Both the position numbers and the translations under genes were made by a program. From 39-52-133 sp035531075 (GTDB lineage: Bacteria; Pseudomonadota; Gammaproteobacteria; Burkholderiales; Gallionellaceae): DNA of 64,000 nt. The stretch spans positions 1 to 64,000 of the forward strand of contig DATKTO010000022.1 of the NCBI GenBank assembly GCA_035531075.1, given 5' to 3'. Shown here in pieces: positions 54,965-63,144 of the stretch; positions within the stretch are counted from its first letter, which is position 1, and each line of letters begins with the position of its first letter. A model generated the notes under the pieces. The model was not told where the DNA came from and did not search any database. It was given only the letters and a program-made list of their open reading frames with translations.

Positions 54965-56661
54965 ATCTCGCCGAAGCATTTACATCGCCGGAAGCCATAA
55001 TTTTTACCCCGCAGCAGGTGCGCGCGGCGCGGGCGGCAGCGCTGCCACTGCAGCGCCGCATGATCGAAGTGCTGGAAGAGCAGTCGGGCCTGGATGCGAG
55101 ATCCTTCACGCAAGCCCTGGCCAGCACACTGCACTATGCGCTGCTGGAGATGGACGATTTGCATCGCCTTGCCTCTGCCTTCGACGTGCTGCCTTTTGCC
55201 GAGGCGGTTGAACGCGAATGCATTGTGCTGCGTGAAGATGGGGGCCGCCTGATCCTAGTGATGAGCGATCCTTTCGACGTGTCACTGCAGGGGTGGGTGG
55301 AGCAGCGCATTGCTTTTCCCTTTGACTGGGGACTCGCCCACCGCGCGGATATAGCGGCTTACCTGGCGCGCCATGAAGAGACATTGCACGCCATGGACAG
55401 CCTGCTGCCGGTGAATGAGATGGCTGCCTCAGCCGGAGCCGAGGGCGATGAACTCTCATTCAAGACCATCAGTGAAGACACCAGCCCAGTGGTCAAACTG
55501 GTGAATTCGACGGTGTATGACGCGCTGAAAATTGCCGCCAGTGATATCCACCTCGAAACCGGCCCAGCGGGTCTGACCATCAAGTACCGCGTCGACGGCG
55601 TGCTCACCTCCATCGGCTCGGTAGCCGGGCTGGCGTTGGCGGAACAGGTGATTTCGCGAATCAAGGTGATGTCGGAACTCGACATCGCCGAGCGGCGCGT
55701 GCCGCAGGATGGGCGTTTCAGGGTCAGATTGCGCGGGCACGAAGTGGATTTTCGCGTCTCCATCATGCCCAGCATCTTCGGCGAAGACGCGGTGCTGCGC
55801 ATACTCGACAAACAAACCCTGACAGACCAGATCAAAGGACTGCGCCTAGCCTATCTCGGTTTTGACGATGCATCCATTGGCGTGCTGCACCGGCTTTCCG
55901 GCGCGCCCTACGGCATGTTGCTTGTGACAGGCCCAACCGGCAGCGGCAAGACCACGACATTGTATGCGGCGATCTCTGAAATCAACAACGGCCAGGACAA
56001 GATCATCACCATCGAGGACCCGGTCGAGTATCAACTGCCGGGTGTGCTTCAAATTCCGGTGAACGAGAAAAAAGGACTGACCTTCGCGCGCGGCCTGCGT
56101 TCCATCCTGCGCCACGATCCGGACAAGATCATGGTCGGCGAAATCCGCGATCCGGAAACAGCGCAGATCGCTGTGCAGTCTGCGCTGACAGGCCACCTGG
56201 TGTTCACCACGGTGCACGCGAATAACGTGTTTGACGTGCTCGGCCGCTTCATGCACATGGGTGTTGATCCATACAGCTTCGTTTCCGCCCTGAACGGCAT
56301 CATGGCGCAGCGGCTGGTGCGAGTGAACTGCACTCACTGCGCTATGGAACAGGTGCCCGACCAGCAGTTGCTCGCCGATTCAGGCATCAAGCAGCATGAA
56401 GCGGCGGCAATGCACTTTCGTGCCGGCCTTGGCTGCGGACAATGCCGAGGCACCGGCTTCAAGGGGCGGCGTGCAATCGGCGAGATTCTTGTGCTCACTG
56501 ACCAGATTCGCGAGCTCATCATTGCGCGTGAGCCGGTCCGCCTCATCCGCGAGGCAGCGCGGCAAAATGGAACGCGCTTTCTGCGCGAAATCGCGGTCGA
56601 GATGGTGAGCCGGGGCGAAACAACATTACAGGAGATCAACCGTGTCACCTTTGTGGCGTGA
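54961..56661 (+). CDS. gspE: Type II secretion ATPase GspE
   Basis: The 566-residue motor ATPase has an N-terminal N1E/MshEN-type region (about 1-150). The secretion ATPase core has Walker A GPTGSGKT (324-331), Walker B KIMVGE (about 389-394) and the His box VFTTVHANN. A zinc-binding loop carries Cys457, Cys460, Cys492 and Cys495 (CTHC and CGQC). It powers pseudopilus extension. The next gene starts 20 bases before its stop. Confidence 0.95.
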   Translation: MNLAEAFTSPEAIIFTPQQVRAARAAALPLQRRMIEVLEEQSGLDARSFTQALASTLHYALLEMDDLHRLASAFDVLPFAEAVERECIVLREDGGRLILVMSDPFDVSLQGWVEQRIAFPFDWGLAHRADIAAYLARHEETLHAMDSLLPVNEMAASAGAEGDELSFKTISEDTSPVVKLVNSTVYDALKIAASDIHLETGPAGLTIKYRVDGVLTSIGSVAGLALAEQVISRIKVMSELDIAERRVPQDGRFRVRLRGHEVDFRVSIMPSIFGEDAVLRILDKQTLTDQIKGLRLAYLGFDDASIGVLHRLSGAPYGMLLVTGPTGSGKTTTLYAAISEINNGQDKIITIEDPVEYQLPGVLQIPVNEKKGLTFARGLRSILRHDPDKIMVGEIRDPETAQIAVQSALTGHLVFTTVHANNVFDVLGRFMHMGVDPYSFVSALNGIMAQRLVRVNCTHCAMEQVPDQQLLADSGIKQHEAAAMHFRAGLGCGQCRGTGFKGRRAIGEILVLTDQIRELIIAREPVRLIREAARQNGTRFLREIAVEMVSRGETTLQEINRVTFVA

Positions 56662-57487
56662 TGAGTTGCGCGTTGTTCTGGCGCCTGAGCAGCTGGTGCT
56701 GTTACGCCTCGGGTGGGCGCTGACCAAACGCGGTCTGACACCTCGTGTCGACATGAAAACTGTCATTGATTGCGCTCCATCAGCAGGCGGCGAGGCATCA
56801 TGGGAAGCAGCGATCAAGACACTTGAGACAGAGGTGCCGCGATCGCTTGCACGCAAGACAGCCGCGCAGGTGATTCTGTCCAACCATTTTATGCGCTATA
56901 CCCTGGTGCCATGGAGTGACACGTTGAGCAATGCGGCGGAAGAACAGGCGTACGCGCGACACTGTTTCAGGCAGCTATACGGTACAGATGTGGAGCAGTG
57001 GGAAGTGCGCCTGAGTCCGGGGCGCACTGGCCTGCCGCAACTTGCCAGCGCCGTGGACAAGCGTTTGCTGGCGGCATTGCGCGATGTATTCGAACGCAAC
57101 GGCGTGGTGCTCAACTCGATCCAGCCACGGTTGATGGCCGCATACAACAATCGCTATTCGGCTTTGAAAAACAGCAGCGCATGGCTTGCGCTGGTTGAAC
57201 CGGGTTGTTTATGTCTCGCCTTGCTGCAGCACGGGTGCTGGCTCAAGGTGCGGACCATGAGAATTGGCAGCGACTGGCGCAACGCACTGCTGCTGCTACT
57301 GGAACGAGAAGCATACCTGGCTGAAGCAAATGCCGACACCCCCACGGTATTCCTGTGGGCTCCAGAACTTGGAACGGCTGCGTTGCCAGAAAACGGACGT
57401 TGGCAAATCAGCCATATGCAGCCGCTGGTGCGTCCTGCCCTTGCGCCGGAATACGAGGGGCGCTTTGCCATGGCCTTAAGCGGATGA
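56642..57487 (+). CDS. PilM/GspL-like secretion assembly protein
   Basis: A 281-residue protein with no strong named match. It contains a segment like the actin-like fold of PilM/GspL: short beta strands (VVLAPEQLVLLRLGW), an N-terminal half with VILSNHFMRYTLVPW, and VLNSIQPRLMAAYNN in the second half. No membrane segment is evident, unlike classical GspL, which fits a cytoplasmic PilM-type partner for the next gene. The GTG start at 56642 overlaps gspE by 20 bases. Position between gspE and a PilN-like gene supports this role; the fold assignment is inferred. Confidence 0.6.
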   Translation: MSPLWRDELRVVLAPEQLVLLRLGWALTKRGLTPRVDMKTVIDCAPSAGGEASWEAAIKTLETEVPRSLARKTAAQVILSNHFMRYTLVPWSDTLSNAAEEQAYARHCFRQLYGTDVEQWEVRLSPGRTGLPQLASAVDKRLLAALRDVFERNGVVLNSIQPRLMAAYNNRYSALKNSSAWLALVEPGCLCLALLQHGCWLKVRTMRIGSDWRNALLLLLEREAYLAEANADTPTVFLWAPELGTAALPENGRWQISHMQPLVRPALAPEYEGRFAMALSG

Positions 57488-58029
57488 AGATGATGTCAAA
57501 ACTTCGCCTTGATTATCAGCGCAGCGCCAAGCCTTTCCCCTGGGGGGGCTTGCCCCTGCTCGCACTGGCCCTGGCGATACTGGTTGTGAGCGGTATCCAA
57601 TACCATGCCTTAAGCGCTGAAGCCGATCTCTGGGAGTCAAAAACAGAGCTGATCGAACGTGCCGCGCAGCGGCAGTCGCCAAGAAACCGGTCGGGTGAGC
57701 ATACGGCAGTCAACCTGGCACTGGAGGTGAAGCGTGCCAACGAGGTGCTGCGCCAGCTCAGTCTGCCTTGGTATGGTTTGTTACAGACGATAGAGTCGAC
57801 TGGCGGTAAAGGCGTGGCCTTGCTGTCGCTGGAGCCGGACTCCGAAAAAAAACTGGTCAAAATCAGCGGCGAGGCGAAAAATATTGCGGCGATGCTTGAT
57901 TACATCAGCCAGCTTGAAAATCGCGGCCTGTTCGGAACTGTCTATCTGCAAAGCCACCATATTCAACAGCAGGACCCTGAAAAGCCGGTGCGCTTTGTGT
58001 TGCTGGCCATCTGGAGGGTCAAGTCATGA
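57484..58029 (+). CDS. PilN-like secretion inner-membrane protein
   Basis: A 181-residue bitopic protein: short cytoplasmic start, one membrane segment (about 23-42, with LPLLALALAILVVSGIQ), a coiled-coil-prone linker (about 45-90) and a ferredoxin-like periplasmic part. This is the PilN layout of type IV pilus platforms. The frame is open upstream, but the ATG at 57484 forms an ATGA overlap with the previous stop and gives a sensible protein, so I chose it. It overlaps the next gene by 4 bases. Confidence 0.65.
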   Translation: MKMMSKLRLDYQRSAKPFPWGGLPLLALALAILVVSGIQYHALSAEADLWESKTELIERAAQRQSPRNRSGEHTAVNLALEVKRANEVLRQLSLPWYGLLQTIESTGGKGVALLSLEPDSEKKLVKISGEAKNIAAMLDYISQLENRGLFGTVYLQSHHIQQQDPEKPVRFVLLAIWRVKS

Positions 58030-58808
58030 AGCCACAGCCTGTCAGTCTGCGGCGGTCAGCCTCGCAGGACGCCGGCACTTCGCCTGCGTTGCTTTTGTGG
58101 CACCGGCTGCGCAGAACATCGCAATACTGGCTGAGTCTTCCCGGTTCGCTGGGTGTTGTCTGGCACGCCAAGGGGCAGGCTGTGAAGAACTTGCTTGGCA
58201 GCCTGCGCCGCCAGCCAGTCTCACCCCGCTCAGGGGCTTCCTCCGTGCTGTCATTGTGGAACCGCGTGCGCTTGGTATTGAGGCGCTGGCTTCGACGCAT
58301 GGGCTGGCCCGGGATGCTGGCTGTCGGCATATTTGCAGTTAGCGCGGCATTCTTTTTTTCGGCCATTCGCCCAGAACAGGCGCGGCTGGATAGAGCACGC
58401 CAAGGCGCGGTTGCGCTGAATGAACAACTCGCGTTGGACAGCAAGTCGCTGAACGGCTCGACGCTCAGCGCGGAAGATCAACTTACTGTTTTTTATGAAA
58501 AATTTCCGACAGAGGGGAATTCATCGCAGTGGCTGGGGAAACTGTTGGCGCTGGCGACCAACCGCGGACTCAGCCTGAATGATGGTGAATACAAGGCGAC
58601 GCGCGACAGGGTGGGAAAACTGGTGCGCTATCAAATGACTTTCCCGGTAAAGGGGCCGTATCCGAAGATTCGCCAGTTTCTGACCGATTTGCCGGATGCG
58701 CTTCCGGTCGTCGCGCTGGAAAACGTGCAATTCGAGCGCCAGAAAGTTGCCGATCCGGACGTGGAAGCCAAGATCAAGCTGGTGCTCTATCTGGAACAGG
58801 CATCATGA
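58026..58808 (+). CDS. PilO/GspM-like secretion inner-membrane protein with duplicated N-terminus
   Basis: A 260-residue bitopic protein with one membrane segment (about 96-113) and a periplasmic domain with short coiled coil (about 115-150) and PilO-like fold. The cytoplasmic N-terminus is about 95 residues, unusually long. It contains two related pieces: residues 4-35 (QPVSLRRSAS and LLLWHRLRRTSQYW) and 63-88 (QPVSPRSGASS and LSLWNRVRLVLRRW), both basic, suggesting an internal duplication. It follows PilN and precedes PilP, the usual order. Confidence 0.65.
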   Translation: MKPQPVSLRRSASQDAGTSPALLLWHRLRRTSQYWLSLPGSLGVVWHAKGQAVKNLLGSLRRQPVSPRSGASSVLSLWNRVRLVLRRWLRRMGWPGMLAVGIFAVSAAFFFSAIRPEQARLDRARQGAVALNEQLALDSKSLNGSTLSAEDQLTVFYEKFPTEGNSSQWLGKLLALATNRGLSLNDGEYKATRDRVGKLVRYQMTFPVKGPYPKIRQFLTDLPDALPVVALENVQFERQKVADPDVEAKIKLVLYLEQAS

Positions 58809-59353
58809 GAATGTGCGGGTTGCTGCCATTGGGCAACCGGGTGTTCACAGGTTTATCACTGCTGGCAATAGTCCTGACAGTGATTCCCGGCAGCTGTTGG
58901 GGGGAGGAAAAAATGCCGCAGATACATTCGGAAAAACCGGACAAGGCTCCTTCCTCGCGTCACAAAAGCGCCGCTCCGCGTGCGCCGGACGAAACTCGCG
59001 TTGAGCTCGAACGGCTGGATCAGCGCGCGAACAAGAAGAAAGGAAAGGAGAGAGTCGGCAACGCATTTGGTGCGACATCGTGGTATGTACCGCCGCCACC
59101 GCCACCTCCTGTTAAGCCGCTGCCGCCACCGCCACCAACAGCGCCCCCCGTACCGTTTACCTATCTCGGGCTTTACGAGGAGGTGCAGGGGAAGGTCATC
59201 ATGCTGGTCAAGGGGGACCATGTCTATACCGTTTCTGTGGGAGACGTGATTGAAAACACCTACCGCATCGATAGCGTGGGGGACGGCGTAGTGGAAGTGA
59301 CTTACCTGCCGCTCAATATCAAGCAGTCAATAAATACCGGCAGTTCATTATGA
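58805..59353 (+). CDS. PilP/GspC-like secretion periplasmic linker protein
   Basis: The 182-residue protein has a signal peptide or anchor (about 15-35, LSLLAIVLTVIPGSCWG), a charged linker, a proline-rich stretch (about 97-117) and a C-terminal beta domain (about 118-182, VPFTYLGLYEEVQGKVIML) resembling the homology-region domain of GspC/PilP. Such proteins connect the inner-membrane platform to the N-domains of the secretin. It follows the PilO-like gene by a 4-base overlap and precedes the secretin gene by 25 bases. Assignment rests on order and layout. Confidence 0.62.
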   Translation: MRMCGLLPLGNRVFTGLSLLAIVLTVIPGSCWGEEKMPQIHSEKPDKAPSSRHKSAAPRAPDETRVELERLDQRANKKKGKERVGNAFGATSWYVPPPPPPPVKPLPPPPPTAPPVPFTYLGLYEEVQGKVIMLVKGDHVYTVSVGDVIENTYRIDSVGDGVVEVTYLPLNIKQSINTGSSL

Positions 59354-59378
59354 ATGCCGCAGCCAGGGAGAATGGGAC

Positions 59379-61691
59379 ATGCACAGATTGAACATGCAAT
59401 TCAAGCGCAACGCCACGTTATTTCTGCTTGCAGTGGCCATACTTGCGGGTTGTGCCGGGCAGCGCTTACATGAAGAGGGAATGACTCTGCTGGAGGAAGG
59501 GCGCAGCGAAGAGGGGCTGGTAAAACTGGCGGAAGCCAGCAAGGCTGACCCCAAAAATCTGTCCTATCGCACTGCACTGGCGCGCAATCGCGAACAGGTC
59601 ATCAGAAACATGCTGGTGAACGCGAACAATGAACGCACCCTTGAACATTTCGACGAGGCACAGAAAATTTATGATCATGCTTTGCGCATCGATCCCGACA
59701 GCAGCGTGGTCAAGGCTGGTATGGCATTGCTGGATATGGACCGGCGTCACGCCAGGATTATTGCCGAGGCGGCCGCTATCCTGAAAAAGGGTGATATGGA
59801 CGAAGCTCGTGCAGCTCTCAAGCCGGTCCTGCTGGAGAACCCGAGAAGCGCCCACGCGATTTTGTTGCAGCGCCAGATCGAGGAGCAGGCAGCGAAAGCG
59901 CTGTTGACCGAGCCTACACTGCAGGCGCAATTCAGGAAACCGGTAACCCTGCAATTTCGTGACGCCAATCTGAAAATGGTATTCGAGGCGCTGTCGCGTA
60001 CCAGCGGCATTAATGTGCTTCTCGACAAAGATGTGAGGGCTGACCTCAAGACTTCGATATTCGTCAGGGATGTTTCGGTTGAGGATGCGATTGATCTTAT
60101 CCTGCTACAGAGCCAACTGGAGAAAAAAATCATCAGCGACAACACGGTGTTTGTCTATCCAAATACGCCGGCCAAACTCAAGGATTACCAGGATCTGAAG
60201 ATCAGGAGCTTTCATCTCACTAATGCCGACCCCAAGCAGATGCTGACGCTGCTTAAGACGCTGCTCAAGACCAAGGATATTCTGGTGAATGAAAAAACCA
60301 ACTCTATCGTCATGCGTGATACACCGGAAGCCATCCGTCTGGCAGAGAAAATGATAGCAGATCAGGATGTACCCGACCCCGAAGTCATGCTGGAAGTGGA
60401 AGTTCTGGAAGTGAGCACTTCGCGCTTAAGCGAACTGGGGATCAAGTGGCCAAGCAGCTTCGCACTGAGTACGCCGGGTACTGCCAACACCCTGGGACAG
60501 CTGCGGGAGCTGAGCAGCAATGATTTGGTGGCGAGCTCGTTGAGTGCAACGCTGAACTTGATGCTGCAGGACGGCAACACCAATCTGCTCGCCAGTCCGC
60601 GCATACGAGTACGCAACCACGAAAAGGCCAAGATCATGATCGGTGACCGTGTGCCGGTCATCACCAACGCTGTAACACCGCTTGCGACCGGGTCACCAGT
60701 CGTTACCGGCAGCGTCCAGTATCTGGATGTGGGCATGAAGCTCGAGGTCGAACCGGAGATACACCTCGACAACGATGTTTCGATCAAGATTAATCTCGAT
60801 GTGAGCTCCATCGTCAAGCAGATCAACATTCCGTCATCAGGGACGCAGGCATACCAGATAGGAACGCGCAATGCCTCGACCGTTCTGCGTCTCAAGGATG
60901 GAGAAACACAGATTCTAGCCGGCCTGATCAATGATCAGGATCGAAAAACCGCAGACAAGGTGCCTGGTCTTGGCCAAATGCCGGTTCTCGGGCGTCTGTT
61001 TTCCAGTCATAAGGATGAGACCGGTAAGACAGAAATCGTTCTTTCTATCACGCCCCGTATCGTCGGAAAAAATTTCTATCCGGACGCGCGCGAAGTGGAA
61101 TATTGGTCTGGCACGGAATCGAACTTGCGCAGCAATTCTTTCGTCATGAAATCGCTGGGCAGCGTCGGATTTGGCAGTGCCCCGCCAGCATCGCCGGCAA
61201 CGAGTGTCCAGCCGGCACCAGGCAATGCGCCGCCCAGCGCGGCTTACAAGCCTGTGGTCGAGGCGAAATTATCGACGGCGGTACTGTCCTGGTCCGGTCC
61301 CGACCAGGCGCGGGTTGGTGACAGGATCAGCCTGACGCTCAATAACTCTGCACCACTCGGGGCAAAGAGCCTGGGCTTCCAGGTGGCCTATGACCCATCC
61401 GTGCTGAAAGCAGTTGAGGTAATAGAAGAAAATGCGATGAGACAGAACGATGATCAGACCAACTTCGTTAAATTGATTAACCAGAAGAATGGCACGATAC
61501 AGGTTGGATTGTCCGGAACGGGCAAGGGCGAAGCAAGCGGGGGAGGCAGCATCGTCACGGTCGTATTCGAAGTGACCGGTGCGGCGTCATCGTCGCAAAT
61601 ATTGGTCAGAAATTTCAATGCGGCCGCAACCGGCGGTGGCGCGCTGGCACTGACTGCCCCCGCGCCTTATTCCGTAACGGTGACGCAATGA
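59379..61691 (+). CDS. gspD: Secretin lipoprotein (GspD/MshL-type) with C-terminal cohesin-like domain
   Basis: A 770-residue outer-membrane channel protein. A lipobox LAGC ends at Cys25. TPR-like helices (about 35-175) follow, then N0/N1-type secretin domains (about 188-340) and the secretin core (about 375-562). The core includes VPVITNAVTPL, the CSP-like TVLRLKDGETQILAGLI and VPGLGQMPVLGRLF. A proline-rich linker (about 600-625) leads to a 138-residue beta domain (about 632-768) with pieces VGDRISLTLNN, LGFQVAYDPSVLKAVEV and GSIVTVVFEVTG, matching the cohesin fold. AGGGAG precedes the ATG. The extra domain would sit at the cell surface or in the periplasm; its partner is unknown. Confidence 0.9.
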   Translation: MHRLNMQFKRNATLFLLAVAILAGCAGQRLHEEGMTLLEEGRSEEGLVKLAEASKADPKNLSYRTALARNREQVIRNMLVNANNERTLEHFDEAQKIYDHALRIDPDSSVVKAGMALLDMDRRHARIIAEAAAILKKGDMDEARAALKPVLLENPRSAHAILLQRQIEEQAAKALLTEPTLQAQFRKPVTLQFRDANLKMVFEALSRTSGINVLLDKDVRADLKTSIFVRDVSVEDAIDLILLQSQLEKKIISDNTVFVYPNTPAKLKDYQDLKIRSFHLTNADPKQMLTLLKTLLKTKDILVNEKTNSIVMRDTPEAIRLAEKMIADQDVPDPEVMLEVEVLEVSTSRLSELGIKWPSSFALSTPGTANTLGQLRELSSNDLVASSLSATLNLMLQDGNTNLLASPRIRVRNHEKAKIMIGDRVPVITNAVTPLATGSPVVTGSVQYLDVGMKLEVEPEIHLDNDVSIKINLDVSSIVKQINIPSSGTQAYQIGTRNASTVLRLKDGETQILAGLINDQDRKTADKVPGLGQMPVLGRLFSSHKDETGKTEIVLSITPRIVGKNFYPDAREVEYWSGTESNLRSNSFVMKSLGSVGFGSAPPASPATSVQPAPGNAPPSAAYKPVVEAKLSTAVLSWSGPDQARVGDRISLTLNNSAPLGAKSLGFQVAYDPSVLKAVEVIEENAMRQNDDQTNFVKLINQKNGTIQVGLSGTGKGEASGGGSIVTVVFEVTGAASSSQILVRNFNAAATGGGALALTAPAPYSVTVTQ

Positions 61692-62170
61692 TCAGGCGCA
61701 TTCATTGCGGATTCACGCTGATTGAGCTGGTGGTGACAGTGGCGATCGTCGGTTTGCTGGCAAGCCTTGCTTTGCCAATGACGGAGTTAATCGTAAAGCG
61801 CGAAAAAGAGCAGAATCTTCGTCTGGCCTTGCGGCAGATTCGCAGCGCGCTGGATGCCTACAAACAGGCAGTTGTCGAAGGTCGCGTGAAAAGCTCTTTG
61901 CTGCAATCGGGCTATCCGCCTTCGCTCAAGGCGCTGGTGGAAGGGGTCCCCGATGAGACTGATCCTGACAAAAAAGGGAAGATTTATTTTATGCGGCGCA
62001 TACCACGCGACCCGATGTTCAACGAACCGGCCGAAGACGATGCGGAAACCTGGGGCAAAAGAAGCTATGCCAGTAGCGCTGATGAGCCGCAGGAGGGCGA
62101 AGATATCTTCGACGTTTATTCATTGTCGACCGATGTCGGCCTAAATGGCATTAACTACAGAAAATGGTGA
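61688..62170 (+). CDS. Type II secretion pseudopilin
   Basis: The 160-residue prepilin-like protein has leader MIRRIHCG, cleavage at Gly8/Phe9, Glu at +5 (residue 13), and the hydrophobic helix LVVTVAIVGLLASLALPM. The remainder is a T2SG-like soluble part with RRIPRDPMF near 101. It would be a further pseudopilin, processed by a prepilin peptidase. It overlaps the secretin gene by 4 bases and the next pseudopilin by 7. Confidence 0.85.
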   Translation: MIRRIHCGFTLIELVVTVAIVGLLASLALPMTELIVKREKEQNLRLALRQIRSALDAYKQAVVEGRVKSSLLQSGYPPSLKALVEGVPDETDPDKKGKIYFMRRIPRDPMFNEPAEDDAETWGKRSYASSADEPQEGEDIFDVYSLSTDVGLNGINYRKW

Positions 62171-62568
62171 GGGTAATTGTGACCACGTTCCGACATAGAA
62201 AAGTACCGGGCTTTACCCTGATCGAGCTGTTGGTGGTGATGGCGATCATCGTGCTGCTGTTGAGTCTGGCCGCACCTCGTTACTTTCACAGCATCGAGAC
62301 CTCCAGAGAGACCGTGCTGCGCGAGAACCTTTCCCTGACGCGGCAGGCATTGGACAAATATTACGGCGACAACGGTAAATATCCCGATGCGCTCGAGATG
62401 TTGGTCAGCAAGAAGTACTTGCGCAACCTCCCCCTCGACCCCATTACAAGCAGTAATACGACATGGATTATCGTGCCTCCCGATGTCCCGGAAAAGGGTG
62501 GTGTGTATGACGTTAAAAGCGGTGCAGAGGGAGTAGCGCGAGATGGTTCGGAATACAAGACCTGGTGA
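62164..62568 (+). CDS. Type II secretion pseudopilin
   Basis: A 134-residue prepilin-like protein with cleavage at Gly16/Phe17 before TLIELLVVMAII and Glu at +5 (residue 21). The soluble part is short (about 85 residues), with KYYGDNGKYPDALEMLVSKK and LPLDPITSS, like a small GspG. The ATG at 62164 overlaps the previous stop; a GTG at 62179 is an alternative. It overlaps the next gene by 26 bases. Second of three tail-end pseudopilins. Confidence 0.83.
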   Translation: MVRVIVTTFRHRKVPGFTLIELLVVMAIIVLLLSLAAPRYFHSIETSRETVLRENLSLTRQALDKYYGDNGKYPDALEMLVSKKYLRNLPLDPITSSNTTWIIVPPDVPEKGGVYDVKSGAEGVARDGSEYKTW

Positions 62569-63103
62569 ATTCGACATGAACAAGAATGCAGGGCGCACCA
62601 ACAACTACCCGCCAGTTCCATCTGCCGCTGCAGGGTTTGGCTATCTCGCGCTATTGCTCATCATTGCGATCATGGGTGTTGTGCTTGTATCAACAGTGCA
62701 GGTGTGGCACATGGAAATGCAGCGTGCAAAGGAACAGGAATTGCTGTTTGTTGGTGACCAGTTTCGCCGCGCGATCAATCAATATGCCAGACATGCGCAG
62801 CCTGGTTCATTACGATTTCCAATGAGTCTTGAAGACTTGCTAAAAGATCCTCGCTATCCGGACACACAGCGTTATTTGAGGAAGATTTATGACGATCCGA
62901 TTAGCGGCAGTTCGAAATGGGGACTGCTTAAGGGACAGAGCGGGGAAATATTCGGGATCTATAGTCTGTCGGAAGAGGAACCGGTAAAGAAACACAACTT
63001 CAGTCTTGCCGATGCCAGTTTCGAGGACAGGAAAAAATACAGCGACTGGGTGTTCATGAGCACGCCTATGCGTTATAGCTCAAGGCCGTCCAGGAAACCG
63101 TGA
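62543..63103 (+). CDS. Atypical pseudopilin without Glu at +5
   Basis: The 186-residue protein has Gly31/Phe32 before GYLALLLIIAIMGVV, a prepilin-like helix in which +5 is Ala instead of Glu. The region WHMEMQRAKEQELLFVGDQF then matches a known pseudopilin subgroup, and FPMSLEDLLKDPRYP, RYLRKIYDDPISG and WGLLKG are typical of its soluble part. Lacking Glu5 suits a tip pseudopilin such as GspK. GAGGGAG before the ATG at 62543 supports that start over 62576. It ends the pseudopilin block, 41 bases before the response regulator. Confidence 0.8.
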   Translation: MVRNTRPGEFDMNKNAGRTNNYPPVPSAAAGFGYLALLLIIAIMGVVLVSTVQVWHMEMQRAKEQELLFVGDQFRRAINQYARHAQPGSLRFPMSLEDLLKDPRYPDTQRYLRKIYDDPISGSSKWGLLKGQSGEIFGIYSLSEEEPVKKHNFSLADASFEDRKKYSDWVFMSTPMRYSSRPSRKP

Positions 63104-63144
63104 CGGATAACGCGTAATCAAGGAATATTCATAGGGGGTGTAAG

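Noticed and set aside
57355..57483. 43-residue upstream extension of the PilN-like protein
   Set aside because: It lies wholly inside the previous gene; the ATG at 57484 forms a standard ATGA overlap.
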